In this document: one piece after another, positions 10,155 through 20,979 of the stretch
Layout: every line of letters starts with the position of its first letter
Numbering within the stretch: position 1 is the stretch's first letter
Assembly (NCBI RefSeq): GCF_907165205.1
Contig: NC_058193.1
Coordinates: 7,006,001 to 7,070,000, forward strand
DNA from: Coccinella septempunctata
Taxonomy: Eukaryota > Arthropoda > Insecta > Coleoptera > Coccinellidae
Reading direction: 5' to 3'
DNA length: 64,000 nt
Made by a program: the position numbers and the translations under genes
The notes under the pieces: generated by a model
Seen by the model: the letters and a program-made list of their open reading frames with translations, nothing else
Databases searched by the model: none
Told to the model about the DNA's origin: nothing

Positions 10155-12869
10155 CATAGATTAATAAAACAGGAGATAGAGCATTTCGACAAAAACGCAT
10201 TCACAAAATACTGCCATAAATATGAATTTGGATTCTTTGGGTGGGGGAACTGGACAGGGGCTGATTCAGAACTACTTGCACTGAATATTTCAGATAGTCG
10301 GCAATAATTTTATATCGAATGGAAAATAGGTATGTTTTAATGCAAAGATTTCGAGTATTTTTTTTTATGACAACTATTCAAAGGTATATAGAACTAGTAA
10401 TACCAAAACTGTAAGCTTTAACTGAATAATAATGTTACTCTAAAGCAAATTGTTTGAGGTCATTGCCATATTTATGTTTTTTATGCATGCAGCTGTCTTC
10501 AAAGAAATTTTTCATAAGGTATTTGCCTCGGCTTTTCAAGCTTTCATCTTCAATTTTTCCTTCCAATGAATAGACAACGGCTTGTAGGGTAGCAAATTAT
10601 TTCTTGAAGTACTGACGACACACTCGTCGTCTTAAATCGGTTTCGACTTCAATTGGCTGTTTTTCAATTTCTGTTCTCCGCGTGTTTTTATCTGCAAAAA
10701 TTTTTCAACTGAAATTTCACTTCGAAATATCCTGATAACAGACATTTTCATTCAATAATTAATGTTAATATCCGAGCTCCATTTGAATGGTCATAATATT
10801 GTGTTCATAATTACAGTAGTAGCATAATTTTTACATTGCCATTGAAATACATGTTACAAATGAAGAAAACTTTTTTGCTTATCAAAAAAGGTTCAACGCC
10901 GTGTGCCTCAAAACATGACCTTTACTCATTTTTGTGGATTTTCATTCCTAAGACGAGTTCTATCAACCATAGTAGTTAAGAGAATATTTTTTAACACCCT
11001 GGGTGGGTAGGTATCTTACTTGTTTTATTCTTGAACTACAAGACACTTTCATTTCTGCAAATCCTGAACTGGCATTCATGTTTGATGATTTTCATCCCAT
11101 TTTCCTTCCATTTTCTCCAAAAACTCCAGTACTGATGGCAGGCACAGTATTGGCTATAATTAAAGCATTGTTGAAGCAATTAAAATCTCGTTCTACTGTT
11201 CATCTTGAAACCAGGAAGGATGTTTATATAAAAAAGCATGATTTATTATAGGAGAAAGAGAATCTACCAAATTTCAAGTTCACCTCAAAACTAGAAGTTG
11301 TCAGAAATCACTTGCAAAATTCCAAACAAAGTGATATTCAGACAAGAAAGCGAGTTAAGTGGTAATGTACCTATCTTACCTCACTCTGGATGGTATCTTT
11401 TTCAAATTAACAGTAAAAGTCGATTTCTCTCATTATACTGAAGTCTGGAGTGTAAATTACAAGAGAAGTGTAAATTGTTTTCAAGACCCAGTCTGGTCTG
11501 GTCGTCTGGTTTTATTTCTTGGAAAACTAAAATTTAAATCAATTATTTTAATGTACAAACTCAACATTTCAATGTAAGCAGAAATCATTAGATCGTATTC
11601 AAACAGAATTCGACCCTGGCGTCCCCTAACTCCCTCCCCTGATTTCATAAAATCGTGTACTCAAACAAGAATAAAATATCCAAAACTTACCGGAATAAGT
11701 GAATCGCTTTCCTCTTCCATGTATAAATGCACTTTTATTTCAAACACACTTTTTACGGCACATCGTTGCATATTTTCCAAAATATTACGACGTGAATGAT
11801 TGAAATAATATTTTGACAATTACAAGTACACACGCCTTAGATGTCTAAAACACTGGTGTGTCATTTGCTTCGTTCTATCCTTGTTCTACCAAAGGAAGTC
11901 CAATGATACTCTCTCGTTTTATTTTGTTTTGCGTTGATATCGAACATCGATCAACGAATTCAAAATATGAACTGGCCCATTTTGTCAGCTGTTAAGGAAT
12001 AATTTTTACAGTTCAATTTTCGTTGCAAAAACAAATCTGTCAATATTTCAACACTATCGAATAAGGGTTCGAAGGAGCATTTCTATTCTTCTCCAAGATA
12101 ATTTCCGTTTCACAAATTGAATTCATGAGGGGGGTAATTCTATATGAGTTTAATAAAACACAGTTGATTGATCAAATGTCCAATATATTTCAGTTGACGG
12201 AAAGGGAATTTTCACTATATCTACTCATGAAGAATATTTGAAGAACAGACTAAAATAGATTTATGTATTTCTGTTTCTCAATACAGGCCCACAATTCGCA
12301 TTACGTATTTCCAATACAGTTTTTTTGGAATATTCCGAAGTTGCCATAAAACTTAGCTATATCCGTCCCGAATGTTCGTTCATCTGATTGGGTTCTGCCT
12401 CAAATTCCAACAACACCGAATTCTTAGCTGTAGTTCTTGATTCTCCATACAGAAAACTGAACTTACTGAACGACATGTTGAATAAATGAATGTTCTACAC
12501 CTCTTTCTCGAAACTAATATATTTTCAAACACAATAATCGCTTATAAATACAACATATTCGTAAGTCGTAGGAAAGTATTCAAATTATTTTCAAATATCA
12601 ATTGACGATGCTCTGTCATATTCTATACAGCGCTACCTACAGTAGGAAAAACGAAACTGATCCCATATCCCCACGAAATTAAAAACAAAATCGAATCAGT
12701 GAATACACCAGAGTTTTAGACATCTTACACACGCCTTCTTAGAAATTTTGAAGCGATCAGGAGGGGAATACAAGCGAAAATTCATTTCATTGGTGGTTGC
12801 ATGGAGTGGGAATTATTGGAAAAATGAACAGTCTGGAAAATAGCTTATGTTCCATCTATATAATCTATG
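10155..12869 (-). mobile_element. P-like (8-bp TSD) DNA transposon relic, copy 2
   Basis: The element begins catagattaataaaac and ends taatctatg, with direct repeats gactacac at 10147-10154 and 12870-12877. It is the reverse complement of the family copy at 413-2708 and is interrupted by MITE copy B at 11837-12727. Excluding that insert it is about 1.8 kb, shorter than copy 1. No intact transposase is visible. The open frame at 11003-11251 (+) has a counterpart at 1214-1465 (-) in copy 1 (shared LTCFILELQ and FISANPELAF). This may be antisense to the true gene, so I do not call it coding. It sits in the minus-strand gypsy relic. Confidence 0.75.
11837..12727 (+). mobile_element. 8-bp-TSD MITE, copy B (uninterrupted)
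   Basis: This is the reference copy of the MITE family: about 0.89 kb, terminal inverted repeats ttagatgtctaaaacactgg... and ...agttttagacatctta, target duplication cacacgcc at 11829-11836 and 12728-12735. It lacks an internal 5' stretch of about 70-80 bp (the part containing gtggcggcgccac) present in copies A and C. It has no coding capacity. It is inserted in P-like copy 2, so it is younger than that insertion. Confidence 0.88.
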
Positions 12870-12946
12870 GACTACACCATGTGCAATGAACATTTTACTG
12901 CAAGTCGATTGAGAACTGTTCATCCACGTAAATTGTTGCATGCAGG
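12870..12946. repeat. Sliver of old gypsy relic between insertions
   Basis: This contains the right target duplication of P-like copy 2 (12870-12877) and ends with gcagg (12942-12946), the left 5-bp target duplication of the Mag-like gypsy. It is residual pre-insertion DNA and continues at 17869 on the far side of that element. Confidence 0.5.
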
Positions 12947-13171
12947 TGTGCTACTCCAAATATAAGTCAATAATCACACGTCTTAGCACAAAATAGTTTT
13001 ATTTATTTTCTCCATTAATTCAATCCAACACTAACTTCATATCTAAATCTCAAAAACCCCGTAACTATAACAACTATAAAAACTCAAATCTCCTTCATTA
13101 ACATTCCTGTCGACCATAGAAACTTTGCTGCTGACACGTTCCACTCATACTTCAGCTTGTACAGTGCCACA
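12947..13171 (-). repeat. 3' LTR of Mag-like gypsy
   Basis: This 225-bp terminal repeat appears identical to 17639-17863 (compared by eye). A purine-rich tract lies immediately upstream on the minus strand. Confidence 0.93.
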
Positions 13172-13310
13172 TTCCCTCCATTTTTTTCAACTTCAGTAAC
13201 GGCAGCTTTCCTGATACTTTAGATATTTCCTTCTCTGGTTCACTTTCGTTGATTAGCTTCGGAGATAAGGGATGTGTAATGGGATTTGGCGATTCTGACT
13301 TAAGATCTGG

Positions 13311-14310
13311 TTAGTTTCTGGAAATATCAGTTTCATCGCACCCCTGTATTGGTTCGGGGAGTTTCTTCAAGTGGCTAACGTGCCTTTTTACTATCTGGCC
13401 ATCTTCACTTGAAAGGGTTACTTCATTTCCCTTTCTTTCCCCTACAGTAAACTCTTCGTTATTGAATCTCGGTGTCAGTTTGTTGGGAATTATCATATTC
13501 TTCGCTAACACTTTGTCACCTTGTTTTATTTCGATTATTTTTGCTCGTCTTGATGAATCTTCCTTTTCCTTTCCTTTTTGTTTATTCATCATGTCATTTT
13601 CGCGCGCTTCTTCGTCTACCGGCTCAACAACTAGATCTGCCATAGATGGGATTTTGTTCACGAATAGTTCTGTTGAACATCAGTTCTGATGATGATTTAC
13701 CGGTGGTTCCATGTGGCGTTACATTATACATCATTGTAAATTTTTGAAGTTCCGTTTTAAAATTTTGTTTATTTGCCTGAGCTATTTGTAATCTCTTTAA
13801 TATAGCCCTATTCATGTTTTCTACCTCGCCGTTTGCCCTAGGCCAATATGGTAGTGTGTGGATCAATTCAATATTATTGTGTGAACAATAATTCTTGAAC
13901 TCTTGACTGGCAAATTGGGGTCCGTTGTCCGCTCTAATAGATCTTGGTATTCCTAGGCGACAAAATATCTCTGACAAGTGATTTATAATGACAGCGGAGG
14001 TAGTCGTTCTGAGAAATTTTATTTCTTGGTACCTTGAATAGTAGTCTATTATGACCAAGAGTTGATCTTGATTTGGCAAGGGTCCCATAAGATCTATTGC
14101 TACACATTGCCACGGCCCTTCCGGGAATTTATGCCTTTTCATCGGTGGTGGTTTATCCGGAATTGTAACTAATAAGCAGCCTCTACAATTTTTTACAAAT
14201 TTCTCGACTTCTCTGTCCATAAATGGCCACCAAACCTTAGCTCTCAGTCTCCTTTTCATCACCGTCTCTCCCGGATGCCCCTCGTGGGATAATTGTAATA
14301 CCTCGGCTTA
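13311..14310 (-). pseudogene. Mag-like gypsy integrase
   Basis: The minus-strand integrase has the CC half of the HHCC finger (NCRGCLLV), a catalytic core with aspartates in IDLMGPLPNQDQLLVIIDYYS and IRADNGPQF, and the glutamate in YWPRANGEVENMNR. The C-terminal part is rich in charged residues and ends with GDKVLAKN and VKRHVSHLKKLPEP. A one-base frameshift near 13660-13690 separates core from tail. An in-frame stop at 14308-14310 separates it from the upstream RNase H region (the HEGHPGE finger part lies between). The intact protein would insert the cDNA into the host chromosome. Confidence 0.88.
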
Positions 14311-15720
14311 CAACGAATCAGGTATAACTAGTCTACTTCCTCGCAGAATTACTGATCCTATTGTCATCAGCTCTTGGCGAAAGGGGTAAAGAGCATTTTT
14401 GTCTGCAATTTCCCAACAATCATCCTTGATCTTCTTTACTGCATCAGATATTTTCCGATCATGTTGACTCTCACTTATAATTTTGCTAATATTCATAGCT
14501 GCTGGTGAGTCAATTTCAAGCAGGGCACGGACGTGATATTCGTTTTCCTTGTCGAACGATGACTCTTCATCGAGTTGGCATAGTCTTGATAATGAATCGG
14601 CTATATTTAGTTTCCCCGATTGGTAGATAACTTTGAATTTGTAAGCCTGTAGCCTGAGAACCCATCTTTCGATTCGAGCTAGTGGCTTCGACGATGGTTT
14701 GAAAATTGCCTCTAAAGGCTTGTGGTCCGTAACTAATTCAAATTCCAAACCCGCTAGATAATAATGGAAACGCACTATGGCCCAGACGAGAGCTAAGCTT
14801 TCCTTTTCCGTTTGCGAATAGCGTTTTTCTGTAGCCGAAAGACTTTTACTAGCGAACGATATAACTTGTGGTGTTCTTTGTTCATTAAACTGTAGAAGTA
14901 CAGCTCCCAGTGCCACAGGGCTAGCATCTGCTACTAGACGGGTTCTCAGCTGAGGATCAAAGTATGATAATATCGGTAGAGTCGCCAGCGATTTTTTTAG
15001 TTTGTTAAAACTTTCTTGCTGGACTTGACACCATTCAAACTTCTGGTTTTCTCTAATCAGCCTCCGGAGTGGTTCCGTTGTGGTTCATAGATCTGGTATG
15101 AACTTCCCTAGATAGGTGACGAGTCCAAGAAAGCTTCTTGTTTCTTCTTTTGTAGTCGGTGGTCGGAACTGTAATATTGTTTTTATCTTCGCATGGTCGG
15201 CTTCGATTCCTTTGTCGGAGAGCTTGTGGCCGAGAAAATAAAGCTCCTCGACCTTTTTTATACATTTCTCTTCGTTTAGGAGAACATTGTTTACCTTGAA
15301 TACCTCTAGTACGTTATTCAGGCAGTAATCATGTTCTTTTTCTGTTTTTCCATAAATAATTACATCATCAATATAATTTAAACAGTTATTGCACGATGCA
15401 AGCATTTCTTCAAAAACTCTCTGAAAAATTTCCGGTGCCGAGTTGACTCCAAACATTAATCGTTTGTAGCGAAACATACCTTTGTGGGTAATGAAAGTAG
15501 TAATAGGGCGGCTTTCCTCATCAAGTTCAAGTTGGTGGTATGCGTTGGCTAAATCAAGTCGAGAGAAAAACTTTGCTCCCCGGAGTTTAGTCATGAAAGA
15601 GTCGAAAGTTGGAATTGGGTAATTCTCCCTCAGAATTGCTTCATTGGCACGGCGCATATCCACACAAATGCGGATGTCATCGTTGGGTTTCAAAACCACT
15701 ACTATGGGTGAGATCCATGC
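14311..15720 (-). pseudogene. Mag-like gypsy reverse transcriptase-RNase H
   Basis: The RT starts around a frameshift near 15705-15720 and shows CVDMRRANEAI, FFSRLDLANAYHQLELDEES, LMFGVNSAPEIFQRVFEEML and the catalytic NYIDDVIIYG, then FLGHKLSDKGI. An in-frame TGA at 15085-15087 cuts the thumb. RNase H follows with VADAS, LSATEKRYSQTEKESLALVW and VTDHKPLEAIF, ending in an ADSLSRL tether. These domains would copy genomic RNA into DNA. One substitution accounts for each in-frame stop. Confidence 0.9.
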
Positions 15721-16715
15721 ACTTTTGGTTCAGTAACTTTCTCTATGATATCAGACAGAAGTGCTTCTTTTAGTTTCCTCTCTACTTTAGCCTCTAAAGT
15801 AATTGGGACTCTTCTGACTGGTTGTTTAACAGGTTTGATTTGAGAATTGATTGTCAATTTGACTTTGATATTTTTAATCTTAGGGAACGATTTTATTTCC
15901 TCGATGTGGTTAATGTTCAAGCCTAATTTCAGGATACCTAATCGTTTTGCGACATATTTACCTAGAATCAAGATGTCTCCCTGTTCTACAACATAAAAGT
16001 TTGTAATTATTTCGGGCTTACCCTGTAAACTCACTGTTGTTTCGAACGTGTAACTGACGTCCAGAGGTTCTCCCGCTGCGTATCCTCTGAGGGAATGTTG
16101 GGATTGAGGGTTGATGTCCCATGTTACAGCTTTCATTTTCTTTAACCATTCCCAGTCACCACCATTTATTATATTCACTTTCGAGCCTGAATCTATCAAT
16201 ACGGTGATAGGTACACCTCCTATGTTGCATTCTATAAGGTCATCATTCTGGTCTTCTGGACATATACCTGACACCTTGAAGCATTGGAAATTTCTAATGC
16301 CAACTGTCCCTTCCATTTCTGTTTCTTCTTCCTCTATACGGTTAACCCTAGAACTTGCCCTCCTTCGTTTGTTTTGAGGTTCATGTGAAGAATTTCTGTT
16401 ATAAGAAAACCGTTTCCTTTGTAGGTCGGTTCTGCATAGAAATGCATAGTGGCCTACAAACCCGCATTTATTACATTTGGAATTTTTAGCAGGGCATTCT
16501 TTTGAAGGTACAGAATGGTTGCGTTTTCCACATCTTGTACAGTGAGTACCACGTTCATTGTTGAAGGGTTCAATTTTGTTGACACCGAATGATGTACTAG
16601 GTCCAGTGTCAGCTAAATCCATAGCTTTAGACTGACTACCAATTTGTTCGTGAATTTGGCATAGGTTGAGTACTTCATCTAGTGATCTTTCTTTTTCCAG
16701 CAGTTTCTTCTTCAA
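15702..16715 (-). pseudogene. Mag-like gypsy gag C-terminus and protease
   Basis: The frame carries two zinc knuckles (CTRCGKRNHSVPSKEC and CNKCGFVGHYAFLC), a basic stretch, and an aspartic protease active site (VLIDSGSKVNIINGGD), then leads toward the RT. It is continuous with the upstream gag frame at 16806-17180 except for a single in-frame TAA at 16806-16808. A frameshift near 15705-15720 breaks the join with RT. The intact product would form the nucleocapsid and process the polyprotein. Confidence 0.88.
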
Positions 16716-16805
16716 ATCTAGAGGTGCCCAACTATCAATTATCTTGTCTTTAATATTTATTTCATTCGATTCTTGTGCCGAATTTCCAAATGAACACTTG
16801 CTCGC

Positions 16806-17180
16806 TTAGTTCCTAATTTTAAGAACAAATATACTAAAGTTTTCATTTTGTTCAGGTTTGATGTTTCTGAATATGTGCCGTTCGAAAGTTGAGTTCTGTT
16901 TTGGTGAAAAATAATCGGTCAGTTTTTCAACAAGGGTTTTGAAAACGTCGTTATTTATGTCTTTATCGAAGATTTCTAATGCTCCTGGAAGATTATATGC
17001 TACTTCTTGGAGCTGCGATCCTCCAAGATGTAGAAGTTTGTTCCTTTTCTTAACAATATTTGTTATATCCTCCGAAGCTAGATATAATTCCAAAGAACGT
17101 AACCATTTTTCCCATTCTCCCCTGATCAACGCCTTGTCGAGGTTATCGCAGAGGAAGGGTTTTATATTGTTGTCTGTCAT
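16806..17180 (-). pseudogene. Mag-like gypsy gag, N-terminal part
   Basis: The start MTDNNIKPFLCDNLDKAL is followed by WEKWLRSLELYLASEDI and LLHLGGSQLQEVAYNLPGA, a typical gypsy capsid N-terminus. It stops at an in-frame TAA (16806-16808), after which the same frame continues into the knuckle region. The untranslated leader with seven hairpins lies between this start and the primer site. Confidence 0.85.
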
Positions 17181-17221
17181 GATCAGTAAACTTTTTCGAC
17201 TCTTCTGAGCTCGTTGTCTTG

Positions 17222-17476
17222 GACTGCCCTGAAATAGGGTAACAGTTTGATTAATTCTGTTATTTTCTTAAACTGCCCTGTAAACCAGGGTAACAGTTAT
17301 TTATGGACTGCCTGTAGAAACAGGTAACAGTTCACATTTTTTCAACTGCCCTGTGATAGGGTAACATTTTCTTTTCTGAACTGCCCTTCGAAAGGGTAAC
17401 AGTTATTTCTGTTGAACTGCCCTTCGAAAGGGTAACAGTTATTTCTGTTGAACTGCCCTCCAAGAGGGTAACAGTT
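17222..17476 (-). repeat. Seven tandem hairpins in gypsy leader
   Basis: Seven imperfect units of 24-27 bp (about 17222-17246, 17271-17297, 17306-17332, 17344-17367, 17378-17404, 17415-17440, 17451-17476) share the form AACTG-CCCxx...xxGGG-TAACAGTT. Each folds into a stem with an asymmetric bulge. The inner stems differ but stay paired: CCCTG/CAGGG, CCTGT/ACAGG, CCCTT/AAGGG, CCCTC/GAGGG. Units 5 and 6 are identical. The array lies in the 458-nt untranslated leader of the Mag-like element. Possible roles are RNA packaging or dimerisation, translation control, or protein-binding sites on DNA comparable in position to the Su(Hw) array of Drosophila gypsy. Confidence 0.9.
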
Positions 17477-17638
17477 TTTTCTTTATTAGTCATGACTAAT
17501 TTTATAATGCATTATAAAATCGTATCGATAGAATTGTTAGCACTTGGGAAGGATTAAATGTCACGAATGTCAGTATCCGACTCACCTTGTTCAGAAATCA
17601 ACGTCCTGCGGGTAAAATTACCACTTCTCGTCGCCAAT

Positions 17639-17863
17639 TGTGCTACTCCAAATATAAGTCAATAATCACACGTCTTAGCACAAAATAGTTTTATTTATTT
17701 TCTCCATTAATTCAATCCAACACTAACTTCATATCTAAATCTCAAAAACCCCGTAACTATAACAACTATAAAAACTCAAATCTCCTTCATTAACATTCCT
17801 GTCGACCATAGAAACTTTGCTGCTGACACGTTCCACTCATACTTCAGCTTGTACAGTGCCACA
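17639..17863 (-). repeat. 5' LTR of Mag-like gypsy
   Basis: This is the partner of 12947-13171. On the minus strand it is followed at once by the primer-binding site beginning TGGCGACGAG, complementary to a tRNA 3' end CTCGTCGCCA (tRNA-Ser type, inferred). Confidence 0.93.
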
Positions 17864-17868
17864 GCAGG

Positions 17869-18051
17869 AAGCATCCCTTACATGAAGGGCTCATTTAGGG
17901 GAAATTATGACTTTTATACCTCCATTCAAAGATTCTCAATTGCCTTCAATATATTCAGAAATGCAAAAGTTTTATGGATTTCGATTTGGGAATCGGGTGA
18001 CTGTCAAATTGTCGTTTGGAAAGTCAAAATTTTATGAAACCTTCTGTGAGT
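17869..18051. repeat. Residual old relic, no readable gene
   Basis: This continues the pre-insertion sequence from 12946. It ends at the octamer gttttgtt (18052-18059), the left target duplication of MITE copy C. Confidence 0.45.
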
Positions 18052-18721
18052 GTTTTGTTTAAGATGTCTAAAATACTGCGTAGGTGATATTAAGTAACAG
18101 ACCTTATAATACCAATACCATTAAGTATACAGGGTCTTTCACGAGGAACCTCACCCATATTTATACGGGAAACTACTTAACGTATTTTCATGAAATTCAG
18201 CACTTATATGTATTTCACGATGCTGATGAAATCTAAAATATTTTCAAGGCATGAGCACCTCCGGTTTTTCCGGAAATGACGTCAAATTCCGTTTTTCGAA
18301 TTAGAACACCATTTTTTTATTGCAGAAATAGATTCTTTAGAAAATTTCAAGTTATTTTGATGTAACATTTTTCAGTTTTGGTTGGAAAATTCTCTCTGAG
18401 CGGGAAAATTCGAAAAAAAATCGAAAATAGAGCTCCGCTGAAACAAGAATAACTTCGAGGTTTTTGGATGGAAAATTTTCATTTTTGGGATTTTTCAAGA
18501 TGTAAGATTGATGTATCCACTTTAAAAATCGAAATCGCGATTCATGATACAGGGGGTGAAAAAATCGCTTTCAAAGTTAGGGATGACAAAATCGTGAAAA
18601 ATCAATTTTTTCAAATTAGAACCCCATTTTTTATGGCAGATATTGAATCTACGTTAAACAATAATGTGAGTGTATGCATCACACCCTTGCCCTAAAATGG
18701 ATATTTTCTGAGTTATTCACA

Positions 18722-19666
18722 AAATAGTTATTTTCCTATCAAGTGCGGAAAGTGATACTTGCCCGCACGAAACTGCCGTTGCCCGAACGATGCGAAGCAG
18801 AGTTCGGGTAAGCAGTTGAGTGCGGGCAAGACACTTTCCGCAAGAGTTAGGAAAAATATTTTTTCTACAAGCGCTTGAAATATATAAATATATCAATTGC
18901 ACGATACAGATCATATCTCATTTGAATAATTCATATAAAATGACACACGTAATTCTGCATGTCGTTACCATGGGTTACTCATCGTTGAAGTTCGGTGCAT
19001 AGAGACATGATAGAATTTAATTTATTCTATAAGATTTGCGTGCGGGAAAAACCCCTGCTAATCCATTCCCGCACGCAAATGCGTGCGGGAAAGAAATAGC
19101 AGGCGTTTTTCCCGCACTCTTTGGGAAAGTGACTCTTTGCAACTTAGAATGCGTGCGGGAAAAAGGTTGAACGCGCACGTTTGTAGAAAAAACAGTTTTT
19201 TCTACAAGCGTGCGCGTTCAACCTTTTTCCCGCACGCATTTCAAGTTGCAAAGAGTCACTTTTCCAAAACGTGCGGGAAAAACGCCTGCTATTTCTTTCC
19301 CGCACGCATTTGCGTGCGGGAATGGATTAGCAGGGGTTTTTCCCGCACGCAAATATTATAGAGTAAATTAAATTCTATCATGTTTCTATGCATAGAACGT
19401 CAACGATGAGAAACCCATAGTAATGACATGCAGAATTACGTCTGTCATTATATATGAATTAATCAAATGAGATATGATCTGTTTCGTAAAATGGATACAT
19501 TTATATATTTCAAGCGCTTGTAGAAAAAATATTGTTCCTAACTCTTGCGGAAAGTGTCTTGCCCGCACTCAACTGCTTACCCGAACTCTGCTTCGCATCG
19601 TTCGGGCAACGGCAGTTTCGTGCGGGCAAGTATCACTTTCCGCACTTGATAGGAAAATAACTATTT
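18722..19666. repeat. 945-bp near-perfect foldback
   Basis: The sequence is a palindrome centred at 19194, with arms running from tagttattttcct out to the mirrored aggaaaataacta. Each arm contains several copies of cccgcacgc / gcgtgcggg and a motif with gcccgaac...gttcgggc. The GC-rich blocks contrast with the AT-rich surroundings. It lies in the left arm of the Tc1/mariner-like element; the intact right arm (near 21365) shows the uninterrupted site. No coding capacity. A foldback-type transposable element is the likely explanation. Confidence 0.85.
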
Positions 19667-19818
19667 CGTCTTGAATTTTCAGCTATTTCTTTTCCCTTCA
19701 CGCCAAAAAGATGAAATTTTCAGGAACTGTTATTTGAACCATGTAGATTTTTCACCCCTTCTTGAAACCGACTTCAAGTTAATATTAGGAGAACCATGGC
19801 AAACTCTCGCAGTTATAA

Positions 19819-20979
19819 CTAGAGAAGATGCTCAAAGTTTTGACCGTTAATTTCTAGACATTTATTTATACGTTTCAGGAATGCTTCGTGCGTTGCTCTT
19901 CTTATTTCATCGGGAGGAAGAGATCTGCAAAAGTGTTTGAAAACCAAATTGAGTTTCAAAACTATGAATCTAAAAATCTAAACAAACCTGAACGCATTTC
20001 TGCAGTCCTCTTTATTAGTCAGGGGAGTTGAGTAGGCAATATTTTTTATTTTACCCCAAACATAATAGTCTAAAGGAGTTAAATCGGGAGAACGTGGTGG
20101 CCAAAGATGTGGACCATTGTTCGCCAACCATCGATCTTCAAATAGCCTGTAGAGGATATTTGACACATTGAGTGAATTTTGTGGAGGCGCGCCATCTTGT
20201 TGATACCATAAGTCATTATGGTTCTGTACTAGCGGCTCAATTATTTGAGTCAATATGTCAGAATATCTATCTCCTAAGGGAGAACATTCTTTAAATAATG
20301 CAAATATGTGTAGTGTTCTATCTTACCAGTTAAAGTTCCATCATAAATGTGAACATCGAGAATTGCATTATTTTTGATGGCGCAAAAAACATTGAAACTC
20401 CAGGTCTCTTGAAAGTTCCATTGTCTGAAGTGGTGGTTGTTCTCTTCATCCCAATAATGACTGTTATGCCTATTGAAAGAACCATTCTTTGTGAATTTAG
20501 ATTCATCTGTCCAAATTATACAGTCCAAAAAGTTTTCATTCTCTTGAAATCGAATCATCATAGCTTCGCAAAACTCTGTTCTCCTGACGAAATCAGTTTC
20601 CTTCAAATGCTGTACCCTATTGAATTTATATGGGTGCATTTTATGTTTTTTTAATATTCTCCAAACACTCGATTGAGATAATCCCAGATCAATCTCGGCA
20701 TCTTTGAGAGAATTTTTGAGGATTCACACGAAAATATGCAAGAACTGTAATTTCGTTGTTCTCATCTTCTACTACACTTTTTTCTCTGTGTATAATTTTC
20801 TTAACGAAAGATCCGACATTTCTCAAGTTTGTCATGGTTCTGTTAATGGTATCTCTCGTTGGTCTGGGTCGGTCAGGAAACCTCTCAATGAACAGTCGAA
20901 TCGTTCTATCCACAACTTTATTACATTCTCCATGAAGTAGAATGAGATTTAAATAATCTTCATTGGTAAAATTAGGCAT
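19819..20979 (-). pseudogene. Tc1/mariner-like DDE transposase
   Basis: The minus strand begins MPNFTNEDYLNLILLHGECN with a helix-turn-helix region (RFPDRPRPTRDTINRTM, then GLSQSSVWRILKKH). The DDE domain has its first aspartate in CIIWTDESKFTKNGSF, its second in DLWYQQDGAPPQ, and the WPPRSPDLTPLDYYVWG block. One-base frameshifts near 20710 and near 20275 break the frame. After NAF the reading resumes only past a 63-bp stretch with splice consensus (19925-19987), ending in CLEINGQNFEHLL at 19819. The enzyme would cut and paste the element at TA sites. Confidence 0.85.
19925..19987 (-). other. Predicted 63-bp intron in transposase
   Basis: On the minus strand the exon end ...TTCAG is followed by GTTTGTTTAG and the stretch closes with ACTTTTGCAG. 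Removing it joins NAFR to SLPPDEIRRAT in frame, which fits the C-terminal pattern of related transposases; read through, the frame stops immediately. Confidence 0.6.

Larger units (their letters stand above)
12947..17863 (-). mobile_element. Complete Mag-like Ty3/gypsy retrotransposon
   Basis: This 4.9-kb element has 225-bp LTRs (12947-13171 and 17639-17863) that look identical by eye, starting TGTGCTACTCC and ending GTGCCACA, and a 5-bp target duplication gcagg (12942-12946, 17864-17868). Minus-strand order: 5' LTR (17639-17863), primer site TTGGCGACGAG next to 17638, hairpin leader, gag, protease, RT, RNase H, integrase, polypurine tract (AAAAAAATGGAGGGAA) beside 13172, 3' LTR. Two CCHC knuckles and a primer site of tRNA-Ser type suggest the Mag lineage. 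Three in-frame stops and two frameshifts break the ORFs. Confidence 0.92.

Noticed and set aside
17222..17476. Regularly spaced repeats that could suggest a CRISPR array
   Set aside because: Units are hairpins with very short spacers in the leader of a eukaryotic LTR retrotransposon, and there are no cas genes.
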